The notes under the pieces: generated by a model
The model's database searches: none
What the model was told of the DNA's origin: nothing
The model's input: the letters and a program-made list of their open reading frames with translations, nothing else
Part shown: positions 38,314-47,188 of the stretch, piece by piece
Layout of the letters: each line of letters starts with the position of its first letter
How positions within the stretch are numbered: the stretch's first letter is position 1
NCBI GenBank assembly: GCA_903904605.1
Contig: CAIVDC010000017.1
Coordinates: 51,521-115,520, forward strand
Source: an uncultured Sterolibacterium sp.
GTDB taxonomy: Bacteria > Pseudomonadota > Gammaproteobacteria > Burkholderiales > Rhodocyclaceae
DNA: 64,000 bases
Direction: 5' to 3'
Program-made: the position numbers and the translations under genes

Positions 38314-40386
38314 TCAGCCGCGGGTCGCCAGTTCGGCCAGAAGCAGTTCCTGCGCGCAGGTGCGGGAGCGGCGCGAGCGGGGGATGGCGAAGGCGCCCTC
38401 GCTGTCCATGTTCCAGGCCTGGCTGTTGTCGGCGAGGTAGGGCCGCAGCCCTTCCTGGATGACGCGGCGTTTGAGCTTGGCGTCGAGAATCGGGAAACAG
38501 ACCTCGATGCGGCGGAAGAAGTTGCGCTCCATCCAGTCGGCGCTCGAGAGATAAAGTTTCTGTTCTCCGTCCGCGTGGAAGTAGAAAATGCGCGAGTGTT
38601 CGAGAAAGCGGCCGATCACCGAGCGTACCCGGATGTGCTCCGACAGGCCCGCTACGCCCGGGCGCAGGGCACACACCCCGCGCACCACGAGATCGACCTC
38701 GACCCCGGCCTGCGAGGCGTCGTAGAGCGCTTCGATGATTTCCGGTTCGAGCAGGGAATTCATTTTGGCGATGATCTGCGCCCGGCGCCCGGCGCGCGCC
38801 GCTTCGGCTTCGCCGCGGATCAGGGCGAGCATCGAGGCATGCAGTGAGAAAGGCGCCTGCAGCAGATGGTTGAGGGGCTTGTGTTTGCCCAGGCCGGTGA
38901 TCTGCTTGAACACCTCATTGACGTCGTCGGAGATTTCCTCGCGGGCCGTGAGCAGACCGAAGTCGGTATAGAAACGCGTGGTACCCGGATGGTAATTGCC
39001 GGTGCCCAGGTGCACATAGCGGCGGTAGCCGCCGTCTTCGCGGCGCAGGACCATCAGCATCTTGGCGTGGGTCTTGTAGCCGAACACGCCATAGACGACA
39101 TGGGCGCCGACTTCCTCCAGCCGAGCGGCGATGTCGAGGTTGGCCTCCTCGTCGAAGCGCGCCATCAGTTCGACCACCACCGTCACCTCCTTGCCGGAAC
39201 GCGCTGCGCGCAGCAGGTGTTCCATCAGCACCGAGCCGGTACCGGTGCGGTAGACGGTCATCTTGATCGCCACCACCTGCGGATCGTCGGCCGCCTGCTG
39301 GAGGAACTGGATCACCGGGGTGAAGGACTGGAACGGGTGGTGCAGCAGGATGTCGTGCTTGCGGATGTTCGCGAACATGTCGTAGCGCTTAGTCATCACC
39401 TTCGGCACGCCTGGATGGAAGGGCGGGTACTTCAAGTCCGGTCGATCGACGCCGTCGGGGACCGAGATCAGCCTGACCAGGTTGACGATGCCCTCGACGC
39501 GATAGAGATCCTCGCCCTGGAGGCCGAACTGCTGCAGCAGGAAAGCGGTCATCACCTCGGAACAGTTGTCGGCGACTTCGAGGCGCACGGCGTCGCCGAA
39601 ATGGCGCTGAGGCAGTTCGCCTTGCAGCGCGGTGCGCAGGTTCTTCACTTCCTCGTCGTCGACGAACAGGTCCGAGTTTCTGGTGACGCGGAACTGGTAG
39701 CAGCCCAGCACATTCATGCCGGAGAACAATTCGCCGACATGCTGGTGCAGGATCGAGGAGAGGAAGACGAAACCGTGCTCGACCCCGCTCAGATCCTTCG
39801 GCAGGCGGATCACGCGCGGCAGTGCGCGCGGCGCCTGGACGATGGCGGCGCCGGAACTGCGGCCGAAGGCGTCGGTGCCCTCCAGTTCGACGGCGAAATT
39901 CAGGCTCTTGTTGAGCACGCGCGGAAAGGGATGGGCCGGGTCGAGTCCGATCGGCGTGAGCAGTGGCATCACCTCGCGGAAGAAGTAGGCGCGGATCCAG
40001 GCGCTTTGCGCTTCGTCCCAAAGACTGCGGCGGATGAAGACGATGCCCTCGGTGGCCAGGGCCGGCAGGATGGCCTCGTTGAGCAGCGAGTACTGCTCGG
40101 CGATCAGGGCGTGCGCCTCGTGCCCGACGCGACGGAACAATTCCTGCGGCGGCAGGCCGTCGTTGTCGGCGGCGTGGCTGCCGAGCTTGATCTGCTCCTT
40201 CAGTCCGGCGACGCGTATCTCGAAGAATTCGTCGAGGTTGGATGAAACGATGCACAGGAAACGCAGCCGTTCCAGCAAGGGTACGCGGGCGTCCGCCGCC
40301 TGCGCCAGGACGCGTCGGTTGAAGGCGAGCAGGGACAATTCGCGGTTGATGAAATGCTCAAAGGGATAGCGGCGGGTGACGTGCAT
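38314..40386 (-). CDS. ppk1: Polyphosphate kinase 1
   Basis: FINRELSLLAFNRRVL; ATP-grasp-free PPK1 motifs VVVELMARFDEEANLDIAARLEEVGAHVVYGVFGYKTHAKMLMV; LSSADWMERN. Confidence 0.96.
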   Translation of the reverse strand: MHVTRRYPFEHFINRELSLLAFNRRVLAQAADARVPLLERLRFLCIVSSNLDEFFEIRVAGLKEQIKLGSHAADNDGLPPQELFRRVGHEAHALIAEQYSLLNEAILPALATEGIVFIRRSLWDEAQSAWIRAYFFREVMPLLTPIGLDPAHPFPRVLNKSLNFAVELEGTDAFGRSSGAAIVQAPRALPRVIRLPKDLSGVEHGFVFLSSILHQHVGELFSGMNVLGCYQFRVTRNSDLFVDDEEVKNLRTALQGELPQRHFGDAVRLEVADNCSEVMTAFLLQQFGLQGEDLYRVEGIVNLVRLISVPDGVDRPDLKYPPFHPGVPKVMTKRYDMFANIRKHDILLHHPFQSFTPVIQFLQQAADDPQVVAIKMTVYRTGTGSVLMEHLLRAARSGKEVTVVVELMARFDEEANLDIAARLEEVGAHVVYGVFGYKTHAKMLMVLRREDGGYRRYVHLGTGNYHPGTTRFYTDFGLLTAREEISDDVNEVFKQITGLGKHKPLNHLLQAPFSLHASMLALIRGEAEAARAGRRAQIIAKMNSLLEPEIIEALYDASQAGVEVDLVVRGVCALRPGVAGLSEHIRVRSVIGRFLEHSRIFYFHADGEQKLYLSSADWMERNFFRRIEVCFPILDAKLKRRVIQEGLRPYLADNSQAWNMDSEGAFAIPRSRRSRTCAQELLLAELATRG

Positions 40387-40492
40387 GCGGCAGTTTCCTG
40401 GAATGGCCTGCCGGCATTATCGGCCAATTCCATTGTATTGACATTTCGGTCTGGGCGGCCGCCCGGTGTAGAATGCCGCAGTGCAAAAAGGA

Positions 40493-42010
40493 ATGGACTT
40501 GAGCTACGAACTCGTTGCCGCCGTCGATCTCGGATCGAACAGTTTTCGCCTGCAGGTGGGACGGGTGATCCACAACCAGATTTACCCGCTCGACTCCCTG
40601 AAGGAGTCGGTGCGCCTGGCGGCCGGCCTGAACGCCGACCGGGCGCTGGACGGTCCCTCGCAGTTGCGCGCGCTGGAGTCGCTCTCCCGTTTCGGCGAAC
40701 GCCTGCGCGGCTTTTCCCCGGGCGCGGTGCGCGCGGTGGCGACCAATACCCTGCGGGTGGCCAAGAATGCGCCGCAATTCCTCGCCCAGGCCGAAGCCGC
40801 GCTCGGCTTTCCGATCGAGGTCATCAGCGGGCGCGAGGAAGCGCGCCTGATCTATCTCGGCGTCGTCCATACCTTGCCCAACCCTGGAACGCAGCATCTG
40901 GTCGTCGACATCGGCGGCGGCTCGACCGAATTCATCATCGGCCGCAATTTCTCCCCGATCGAACTCGAATCGCTGTACATGGGCTGCGTCAGTTACAGCC
41001 TGAAGTATTTCCAGCGCGGACGCATCGACAAGCAAGGCATGAAGGAAGCCGAACTGGCCGCGCGAAAGGAGCTGCAGGCCATCGTCTCGGCCTTCCGCGT
41101 GGCGGGGTGGGAGGAGGCCGTCGGCTCTTCGGGCACGGCCAAGGCGATCGCCGATCTGTTGGAATTGAACGGCTTGAACCCGGAGGGCGAACTGGGCATC
41201 ACCCAGGAGGGCCTGGAGCGCCTGAAAAGCGCTGTCCTGCGCGCGGGCGAGGTCGCCGCCCTGGAACTCCATGGCCTGCGCCCCGACCGCTTGCTGGTAT
41301 TGCCCGGCGGTCTTGCCATCATGTCGGCGGTGTTCAAGGAATTTCGCCTGGAGCGGATGACCTTCTCCGACGGCGCGCTGCGCCTGGGCGTGCTCTACGA
41401 TCTGCTCGGCCGTCATCATCACGATGATCAGCGCGAGGCCACGGTCGGCCAGTTCATGCGCCGCTACGAGGTGGACCGGCATCAGGCGTCGCGTGTCAGC
41501 CAGCGCGCGCTCGACCTGCTGACGCAGGTGCTGCCCGAGGCCGGAGACGATCATCCCGACTTCCAGGTCCTGACCTGGGCGGCCCGCCTGCACGAGATCG
41601 GCATTTCGGTCGCGCACTCCAGCTATCACAAGCACAGCGCCTACATTCTCGCCAACGCCGACATGCCGGGCTTTTCCCGGATGGACCAGGAGCGCTTGTC
41701 GCGCATCGTGCTCGGTCACCGCGGCAAGCTCGAGCGCGTCCAGGCGATGACGCGCGACCCGCGCGACTGGCTACTGATCTTCTGCCTGCGTCTGGCCGCA
41801 CTGCTGCATCGCGCCCGCGACGATGCGACCATGCCGCCGCTGCAACTGAGCGTGACCGGACGCGGCTTCCAGCTGACGGCCGAAGGTCTTTGGCTGGCAG
41901 CCTCACCGCTCACCGCCGCGGCGCTCGAAGAGGAGTCGCGTCTCTGGTCCAACCTGGGCATGGAACTCACCGTCCGGGCGCGTCGCGACAAGGCTCTGGC
42001 GCAAGCCTGA
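40493..42010 (+). CDS. ppx: Exopolyphosphatase, Ppx/GppA family
   Basis: AAVDLGSNSFRLQVGRV; LVVDIGGGSTEFIIGR; SSGTAKAIADLLELNG; divergent from ppk1. Confidence 0.94.
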   Translation: MDLSYELVAAVDLGSNSFRLQVGRVIHNQIYPLDSLKESVRLAAGLNADRALDGPSQLRALESLSRFGERLRGFSPGAVRAVATNTLRVAKNAPQFLAQAEAALGFPIEVISGREEARLIYLGVVHTLPNPGTQHLVVDIGGGSTEFIIGRNFSPIELESLYMGCVSYSLKYFQRGRIDKQGMKEAELAARKELQAIVSAFRVAGWEEAVGSSGTAKAIADLLELNGLNPEGELGITQEGLERLKSAVLRAGEVAALELHGLRPDRLLVLPGGLAIMSAVFKEFRLERMTFSDGALRLGVLYDLLGRHHHDDQREATVGQFMRRYEVDRHQASRVSQRALDLLTQVLPEAGDDHPDFQVLTWAARLHEIGISVAHSSYHKHSAYILANADMPGFSRMDQERLSRIVLGHRGKLERVQAMTRDPRDWLLIFCLRLAALLHRARDDATMPPLQLSVTGRGFQLTAEGLWLAASPLTAAALEEESRLWSNLGMELTVRARRDKALAQA

Positions 42011-43176
42011 TGCCGCCTCAGGGTCGTCGCGGCAGCCTCCGCGCAGCCGCCATGCCGGCACCGCAGCTCCAGGTCAGGACGCTGGCCGACGGCGCAGCCG
42101 AACTGACGCTTTCCGGGGAGTGGACGCTTGGCGCGCTGGCGCCGCGCATCGGGACGCTGGTGCGCGCGCTGAATGAGCATCCCAAGCCGGCGTCGTCGAT
42201 CTGGGACTGCCGGCAGATCGCGACCATCGACAGCACCGGCGCCATGCTGCTGTGGCGCGCCTGGGGGCGGACATTGCCGCCCCTGTTGTCGGCAAGCGCG
42301 GAACAGTTGCGGATCTTCGAGCGCATCGCCGCCGCCGATCGCCAAAGAGCGTTCGTGTCGCCGCCATCCTCGCCTTTCGAATGGCTGATGAACATCGGCG
42401 ATGGCGCGCTGCGCATGATTCGGCAGGTGCTCGACTTCACCGACCTGCTCGGCCGCTTGCTGCTGGACAGCGCTTATCTTTTGCGCCACCCGGGCGAGAT
42501 TCCGCGGCGCGAGATTTTCGCCAACATCTACAAGAGCGGCGTGCGCGCGATGCCGGTGACCGCGCTGGTCGGCTTCCTCATCGGCATCGTGATGTCATAT
42601 CTGTCGGCGCGGCAGCTGAGGAATTTCGGCGCCGACGTGTACATCGTCAATATTCTCGGCCTGGGGATCATCCGCGAACTCGGACCGGTCCTGGTGGCGG
42701 TGCTGGTGGCCGGGCGCTCCGGATCGGCGATGACCGCCCAGCTCGGCGTGATGCGCGTCACCGAAGAGACCGACGCGCTTGCGGCCATGGGGGTCTCGCG
42801 CAGTCTGCGCCTGGTCTTGCCGAAGGTGGTGGCGCTGGCCCTGACCATGCCGCTGCTGGTGTTGTGGACCACCGCCATTGCCCTGGTCGGGGGCATGGTG
42901 TCGGCGCAACTGCAGCTCGATATCTCCTATGGGTATTTCTTCGACCTCCTGCCCAAGGTGGTGCCGGTCGCCAACCTCTGGATCGGCCTGGTCAAGGGCT
43001 GCGTTTTCGGCATCGTGGTGGCGCTGGTGGCCTGCCATTTCGGTTTGCGGGTGCGACCGAACACAGAGAGCCTGTCGGCCAACACCACCTCGTCGGTGGT
43101 GATCGCCATCACTGCGGTGATCCTCGTCGACGCCATCTTTGCCATCGCCACCCGCCAGATCGGCATGCCGTTTTGA
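42010..43176 (+). CDS. MlaE family ABC transporter permease with N-terminal STAS-like domain
   Basis: STAS-like segment (IWDCRQIATIDSTGAMLLWRAWG) fused to MlaE permease (LVGFLIGIVMSYLSARQLRNFGAD...GRSGSAMTAQLGVMRVTEETDALAAMGV). Confidence 0.9.
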   Translation: MPPQGRRGSLRAAAMPAPQLQVRTLADGAAELTLSGEWTLGALAPRIGTLVRALNEHPKPASSIWDCRQIATIDSTGAMLLWRAWGRTLPPLLSASAEQLRIFERIAAADRQRAFVSPPSSPFEWLMNIGDGALRMIRQVLDFTDLLGRLLLDSAYLLRHPGEIPRREIFANIYKSGVRAMPVTALVGFLIGIVMSYLSARQLRNFGADVYIVNILGLGIIRELGPVLVAVLVAGRSGSAMTAQLGVMRVTEETDALAAMGVSRSLRLVLPKVVALALTMPLLVLWTTAIALVGGMVSAQLQLDISYGYFFDLLPKVVPVANLWIGLVKGCVFGIVVALVACHFGLRVRPNTESLSANTTSSVVIAITAVILVDAIFAIATRQIGMPF

Positions 43177-43934
43177 AAATCGTCTCGATCCGCGATCTAT
43201 CCACCCGCCTGGGCGAGGTCCTGGTCCATCGCGGCGTGAATCTCGAACTCGAACGGGGCGATGTCATGGCGCTGGTCGGCGGTTCTGGCAGCGGCAAGAC
43301 CGCGCTCCTGAACCAGATCGTCGGGCTGCGCGCGCCCGACCAGGGCGAGATCCGCGTCTTCGGCCAGCCGCTCCATGGCGGCGGTCGGGCGCGAGAGGCC
43401 GGGTTGCGCCGGCGTTTCGGCGTGCTGTTCCAGCACGGCGCGTTGTTCTCGGCCTTCAACGTCTTCGACAACATCGCCTTTCCCCTGCGCGAGTTGCGCG
43501 TCCTGGACGCGGGCCTGGTCCATGATCTGGTGATGCTCAAGCTCGCCATGGTCGAACTGCTGCCGCGCCATGCGCGCCTGATGCCGGCCGAACTGTCAGG
43601 CGGCATGGTCAAGCGCGTGGCGCTGGCGCGCGCGCTGGCGCTGGAGCCGGAACTGCTGCTGCTCGACGAGCCGACCGCCGGTCTCGATCCCGACCGCTCC
43701 GACAGTTTCGTGCGCTTGATCCGCATGCTCGGCGAGGAACTCGATCTGACCGTACTCTTCGTCAGCCATGATCTGGATACCGTGGCGGCGCTGGCCACGC
43801 GCGTTGCCGTGCTGGCGGAACAGCGTATACTCGCGGTCGGCAGCATGGCCGAGGTGACGCAATACGACCACCCCTTCATTCGCAACTTCTTTTTCAGCGA
43901 GCGCGGTCGACGCGCCCTACCCACACCGACCTAG
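43173..43934 (+). CDS. MlaF-type ABC transporter ATP-binding protein
   Basis: Walker A GGSGSGKTA, signature LSGGMVKR, Walker B LLLLDEPTAGLDP; TTG start overlapping the permease stop. Confidence 0.9.
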   Translation: MKIVSIRDLSTRLGEVLVHRGVNLELERGDVMALVGGSGSGKTALLNQIVGLRAPDQGEIRVFGQPLHGGGRAREAGLRRRFGVLFQHGALFSAFNVFDNIAFPLRELRVLDAGLVHDLVMLKLAMVELLPRHARLMPAELSGGMVKRVALARALALEPELLLLDEPTAGLDPDRSDSFVRLIRMLGEELDLTVLFVSHDLDTVAALATRVAVLAEQRILAVGSMAEVTQYDHPFIRNFFFSERGRRALPTPT

Positions 43935-43956
43935 CCGATCCGGCCCCCAAGCGTTC

Positions 43957-44880
43957 ATGGAAAACCGCGCCCACGCCCTCATCGCCGGCCTGTTCGTGCT
44001 GCTCTTCGGCCTGGCCATCCTGGCGGCGGCCTGGTGGTTCGGCGGCAAGCGCGAGGCGAGCCGCGACATCGTGCTGGTCACCCGGAACAGCGTCACCGGA
44101 CTCAATCCCCAGGCGCAGGTGCGCTACCGGGGCATCCGCGCCGGCAAGGTGGTTGATATCGGACTCGACCCGCAGGATCCGCGCAGCATCCTGGTCAGGA
44201 TCAACGTCGCGGCCAGCCTGCCGCTCACCCGGGGCCTCACCGCCCAGTTGAACTACCAGGGCGTTACCGGCCTGGCCTACGTCCAGCTGGGAGACGGCGA
44301 TGCCAGCAGCGAGCGGCTGCCCGACAGCGAGCCGCCGCCGCGCGTCGAACTCAGGGCTTCGCTGTTCGAGACGCTCGGCGAGCGGGCCAATGTCATCGTC
44401 GGGCAGGCGGGCGAAGTCGCCGCGAATCTCAAGCGTTTGACCGACGAGCACGGCCACTTGAACCACGCCCTGGAGAATCTCGCCAGGGCTTCGGACAGCT
44501 TCAAGGATCTGCCGCAGGTGATGGCTGGGGTCAGGCAGGCGCTCTCCGCGGAAAACCTGAAGCGCCTCGATTCCATCCTCGTCTCGCTCGATCGCAGCGC
44601 GGGGCAAGCGGCGCCGCTGGCGGCGGAGTTGCGCAGCCTGGTGGCGACGCTCACGGCGCTAGGACGGCGCATCGACCAGGTCGTCAATGATGCCGGCGGC
44701 GAACTCTCCGGAAACACGCTGCCGCGCGTGAATGCGCTGGTGAGAGAGCTCGACGGCAACTCGCGCCAGCTCACCCGCCTCCTCGACAAGTTCGAGACGT
44801 CGCCGCAAGCGCTGCTCTTCGGCACCGGCCCGGTGCGGCCCGGCCCGGGCGAAGCCGGCTTCGTCCCGCCGGGCAACTGA
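43957..44880 (+). CDS. MlaD family (MCE domain) protein
   Basis: MENRAHALIAGLFVLLFGLAILAAAWWF; VTGLNPQAQVRYRGIRAGKVVDIGLDPQDPRSILVRI MCE motif. Confidence 0.92.
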   Translation: MENRAHALIAGLFVLLFGLAILAAAWWFGGKREASRDIVLVTRNSVTGLNPQAQVRYRGIRAGKVVDIGLDPQDPRSILVRINVAASLPLTRGLTAQLNYQGVTGLAYVQLGDGDASSERLPDSEPPPRVELRASLFETLGERANVIVGQAGEVAANLKRLTDEHGHLNHALENLARASDSFKDLPQVMAGVRQALSAENLKRLDSILVSLDRSAGQAAPLAAELRSLVATLTALGRRIDQVVNDAGGELSGNTLPRVNALVRELDGNSRQLTRLLDKFETSPQALLFGTGPVRPGPGEAGFVPPGN

Positions 44881-44884
44881 AGCC

Positions 44885-45481
44885 ATGCGCGGCCTTTGCC
44901 TGGTTCTGCTCTCGCTCTGCGGCTGTGCCGCCGCCCCGCACCATGAGCCGGCGCGCTACGACATCGCCCTGGCGGTTCCCGCCGCAGCGAAGCTGCCGGG
45001 ACTGGCGCTGAGCGCGATCGAGGTGCGTGCGCCGACGTGGCTGGCATCTGCGGCGATGCAATACCGGCTCGCCTATGCCCAAGGCGCCCGGCGCGACACC
45101 TATGCCGACAGCCGCTGGGTGGCGCCGCCGGCCGAACTGCTGGAACGCGCGCTGACGCGGCGCGTCATGGCCTCTGCCGGACAGGCGCCGGCGGGCGGCT
45201 GCCGGCTGGTGCTCGAACTCGACGAATTCCTCCAGGCGTTCGAGTCGCCCGGCGCCAGCCACGCCTTGCTCGAACTGCGCGCCTCCCTGTACGCGCCGCA
45301 CGGCGCTGCCCTGCTGGCAAGGCGCACCTTCAGTCAAAAGCCGCCTGCGGGCGCGGATGCGAAGACGGGCGTGGCTGCCTTCGGCATCGCCGCAGCGCTG
45401 TTGGCCGATGATCTCGGCGCCTGGCTCGATGCCTTGGCATCCGGGCCGCAGGGCTTCGCCCGGCGCTGCCGCGACGGTTGA
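44885..45481 (+). CDS. ABC-type transport auxiliary lipoprotein (PqiC-like)
   Basis: Lipobox LSLCGCAA; ALSAIEVRAPTWLASAAMQYRLAYAQGARRDTYADSRWVAPPAELLERAL. Confidence 0.85.
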   Translation: MRGLCLVLLSLCGCAAAPHHEPARYDIALAVPAAAKLPGLALSAIEVRAPTWLASAAMQYRLAYAQGARRDTYADSRWVAPPAELLERALTRRVMASAGQAPAGGCRLVLELDEFLQAFESPGASHALLELRASLYAPHGAALLARRTFSQKPPAGADAKTGVAAFGIAAALLADDLGAWLDALASGPQGFARRCRDG

Positions 45482-45510
45482 ACCGTGTTTCGATAAGAGG
45501 AGAGGTCCAG

Positions 45511-47148
45511 ATGAGTAATCCCTACGCCAGCGGTCTGGCCAAGAATGCCGCGAACTACACACCTTTGACGCCGCTCAGCTTCATCGAGCGCTCGGCTTAC
45601 GTCTATCCGGAACGCTGCGCGGTGATTCACGGGCGCCGCCGCTATACCTGGAAGGAAAGCTATGCCCGCAGCCGCCGCCTGGCCTCCGCGCTGAAGAGTC
45701 GGGGCCTGGGCGAGGGCGACACCGTCGCCGTGATGCTCAACAACACGCCGGAGATGTTCGAATGTCACTTCGGGGTGCCCATGAGTGGCGCCGTCTTGAA
45801 CACCCTGAATACCCGGCTCGATGCGGAGTCCATCGCATTCATGCTGAATCACGGCGAGGCCAGCGCCTTGATCGTCGATCGCGAATACTCGGCCATGGTG
45901 AAGCAGGCCCTGGCCCTGCTGCAGCGCGAGATCCTGGTCATCGGCGTCGACGACCCGGAATATGCGGGGCCGGGGGAACGCCTCGGCAGCATCGAATACG
46001 AGGCATTGCTCAGCCTGGGCGATCCGGAATTCGCCTGGCAGAATCCCGACGACGAATGGAACGCCATTTCGCTCAACTATACCTCCGGCACTACCGGCAA
46101 CCCCAAGGGCGTGGTCTACCATCATCGCGGCGCCTATCTCAATGCCGTGTCCAATATCGTCTCCTGGGGCATGCCGCCCGCCTCCGTGTATCTGTGGACC
46201 CTGCCGATGTTCCACTGCAACGGCTGGTGTTTCCCCTGGACCATGGCCGCCAATTCCGGCACCAATGTCTGCCTGCGCCGGATCGAGCCGAAGCTGATTC
46301 TCGACGCCATCCGCGAGCACAAGGTGACGCATTACTGCGGCGCCCCGATCGTGCACTCCTTGCTGGTCAATGCGCCGGCCGAATGGCGCGCCGGGATCGA
46401 ACACAAGGTCTTCGCCCTGGTTGCCGCGGCGCCGCCGCCGGCGTCGGTGATCGAGGGTATGGAAAACATCGGCTTCTCCATCACCCACGTCTATGGCCTG
46501 ACCGAAACCTACGGCCCGGCGGCGGTCTGCGCCAAACAGGACGAGTGGGATCGATTGCCGATCGAGGCCCGCACCGAACGGAACGGCCGCCAGGGCGTGC
46601 GCTACCACATGCAGGAAGGCGTGACGGTGATGGACTCCGAGACCATGACGCCGGTGCCCTGGGATGGCGAGACCATGGGCGAGATCATGTTCCGGGGCAA
46701 TCTGGTGATGAAGGGCTATCTGAAGAATCCCGATGCCACCGAAGACTCGTTCCGCGGCGGCTGGTACCACACCGGCGATCTTGCGGTGATGCAGCCGGAC
46801 GGCTATATCAAGATCCGTGACCGATCGAAGGACGTGATCATTTCCGGCGGCGAGAACATCTCCTCGGTCGAGGTCGAGGACACGCTCTACCGTCACCCGG
46901 GGGTGATGGCCGCGGCGGTGGTGGCCTCGCCGGACGAGAAGTGGGGCGAAGTGCCCTGCGCCTTCATCGAGTTGAGGGAGGGCAGTCAGGTCACCGCAGA
47001 CGAGTTGCGCGAGTTCTGCCGCAGCCGCATGGCCCACTTCAAGGTGCCGAAGAAATTCATTTTCGAACCGCTGCCCAAGACCTCGACCGGCAAGATCCAG
47101 AAGTTCATACTGCGCGAGCGGGCCCGGTCGGCTGCCGCCATCGAATAG
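45511..47148 (+). CDS. AMP-dependent acyl-CoA synthetase
   Basis: YTSGTTGNPKGVVYHHRG, HVYGLTETYGPAAVC, GWYHTGDLAVMQPDGYIKIRDRSKDVIISGGENISS, KTSTGKIQKF. Confidence 0.94.
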   Translation: MSNPYASGLAKNAANYTPLTPLSFIERSAYVYPERCAVIHGRRRYTWKESYARSRRLASALKSRGLGEGDTVAVMLNNTPEMFECHFGVPMSGAVLNTLNTRLDAESIAFMLNHGEASALIVDREYSAMVKQALALLQREILVIGVDDPEYAGPGERLGSIEYEALLSLGDPEFAWQNPDDEWNAISLNYTSGTTGNPKGVVYHHRGAYLNAVSNIVSWGMPPASVYLWTLPMFHCNGWCFPWTMAANSGTNVCLRRIEPKLILDAIREHKVTHYCGAPIVHSLLVNAPAEWRAGIEHKVFALVAAAPPPASVIEGMENIGFSITHVYGLTETYGPAAVCAKQDEWDRLPIEARTERNGRQGVRYHMQEGVTVMDSETMTPVPWDGETMGEIMFRGNLVMKGYLKNPDATEDSFRGGWYHTGDLAVMQPDGYIKIRDRSKDVIISGGENISSVEVEDTLYRHPGVMAAAVVASPDEKWGEVPCAFIELREGSQVTADELREFCRSRMAHFKVPKKFIFEPLPKTSTGKIQKFILRERARSAAAIE

Positions 47149-47188
47149 CCTCGGATCTCGCCGGCCCTCCGGACTGCCGCTCGGCGCG

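Noticed and set aside
40387-40492. Sigma-70 promoter TTGACA...TAGAAT between ppk1 and ppx
   Set aside because: Spacing between the boxes is about 25 nt, too long for a standard promoter.
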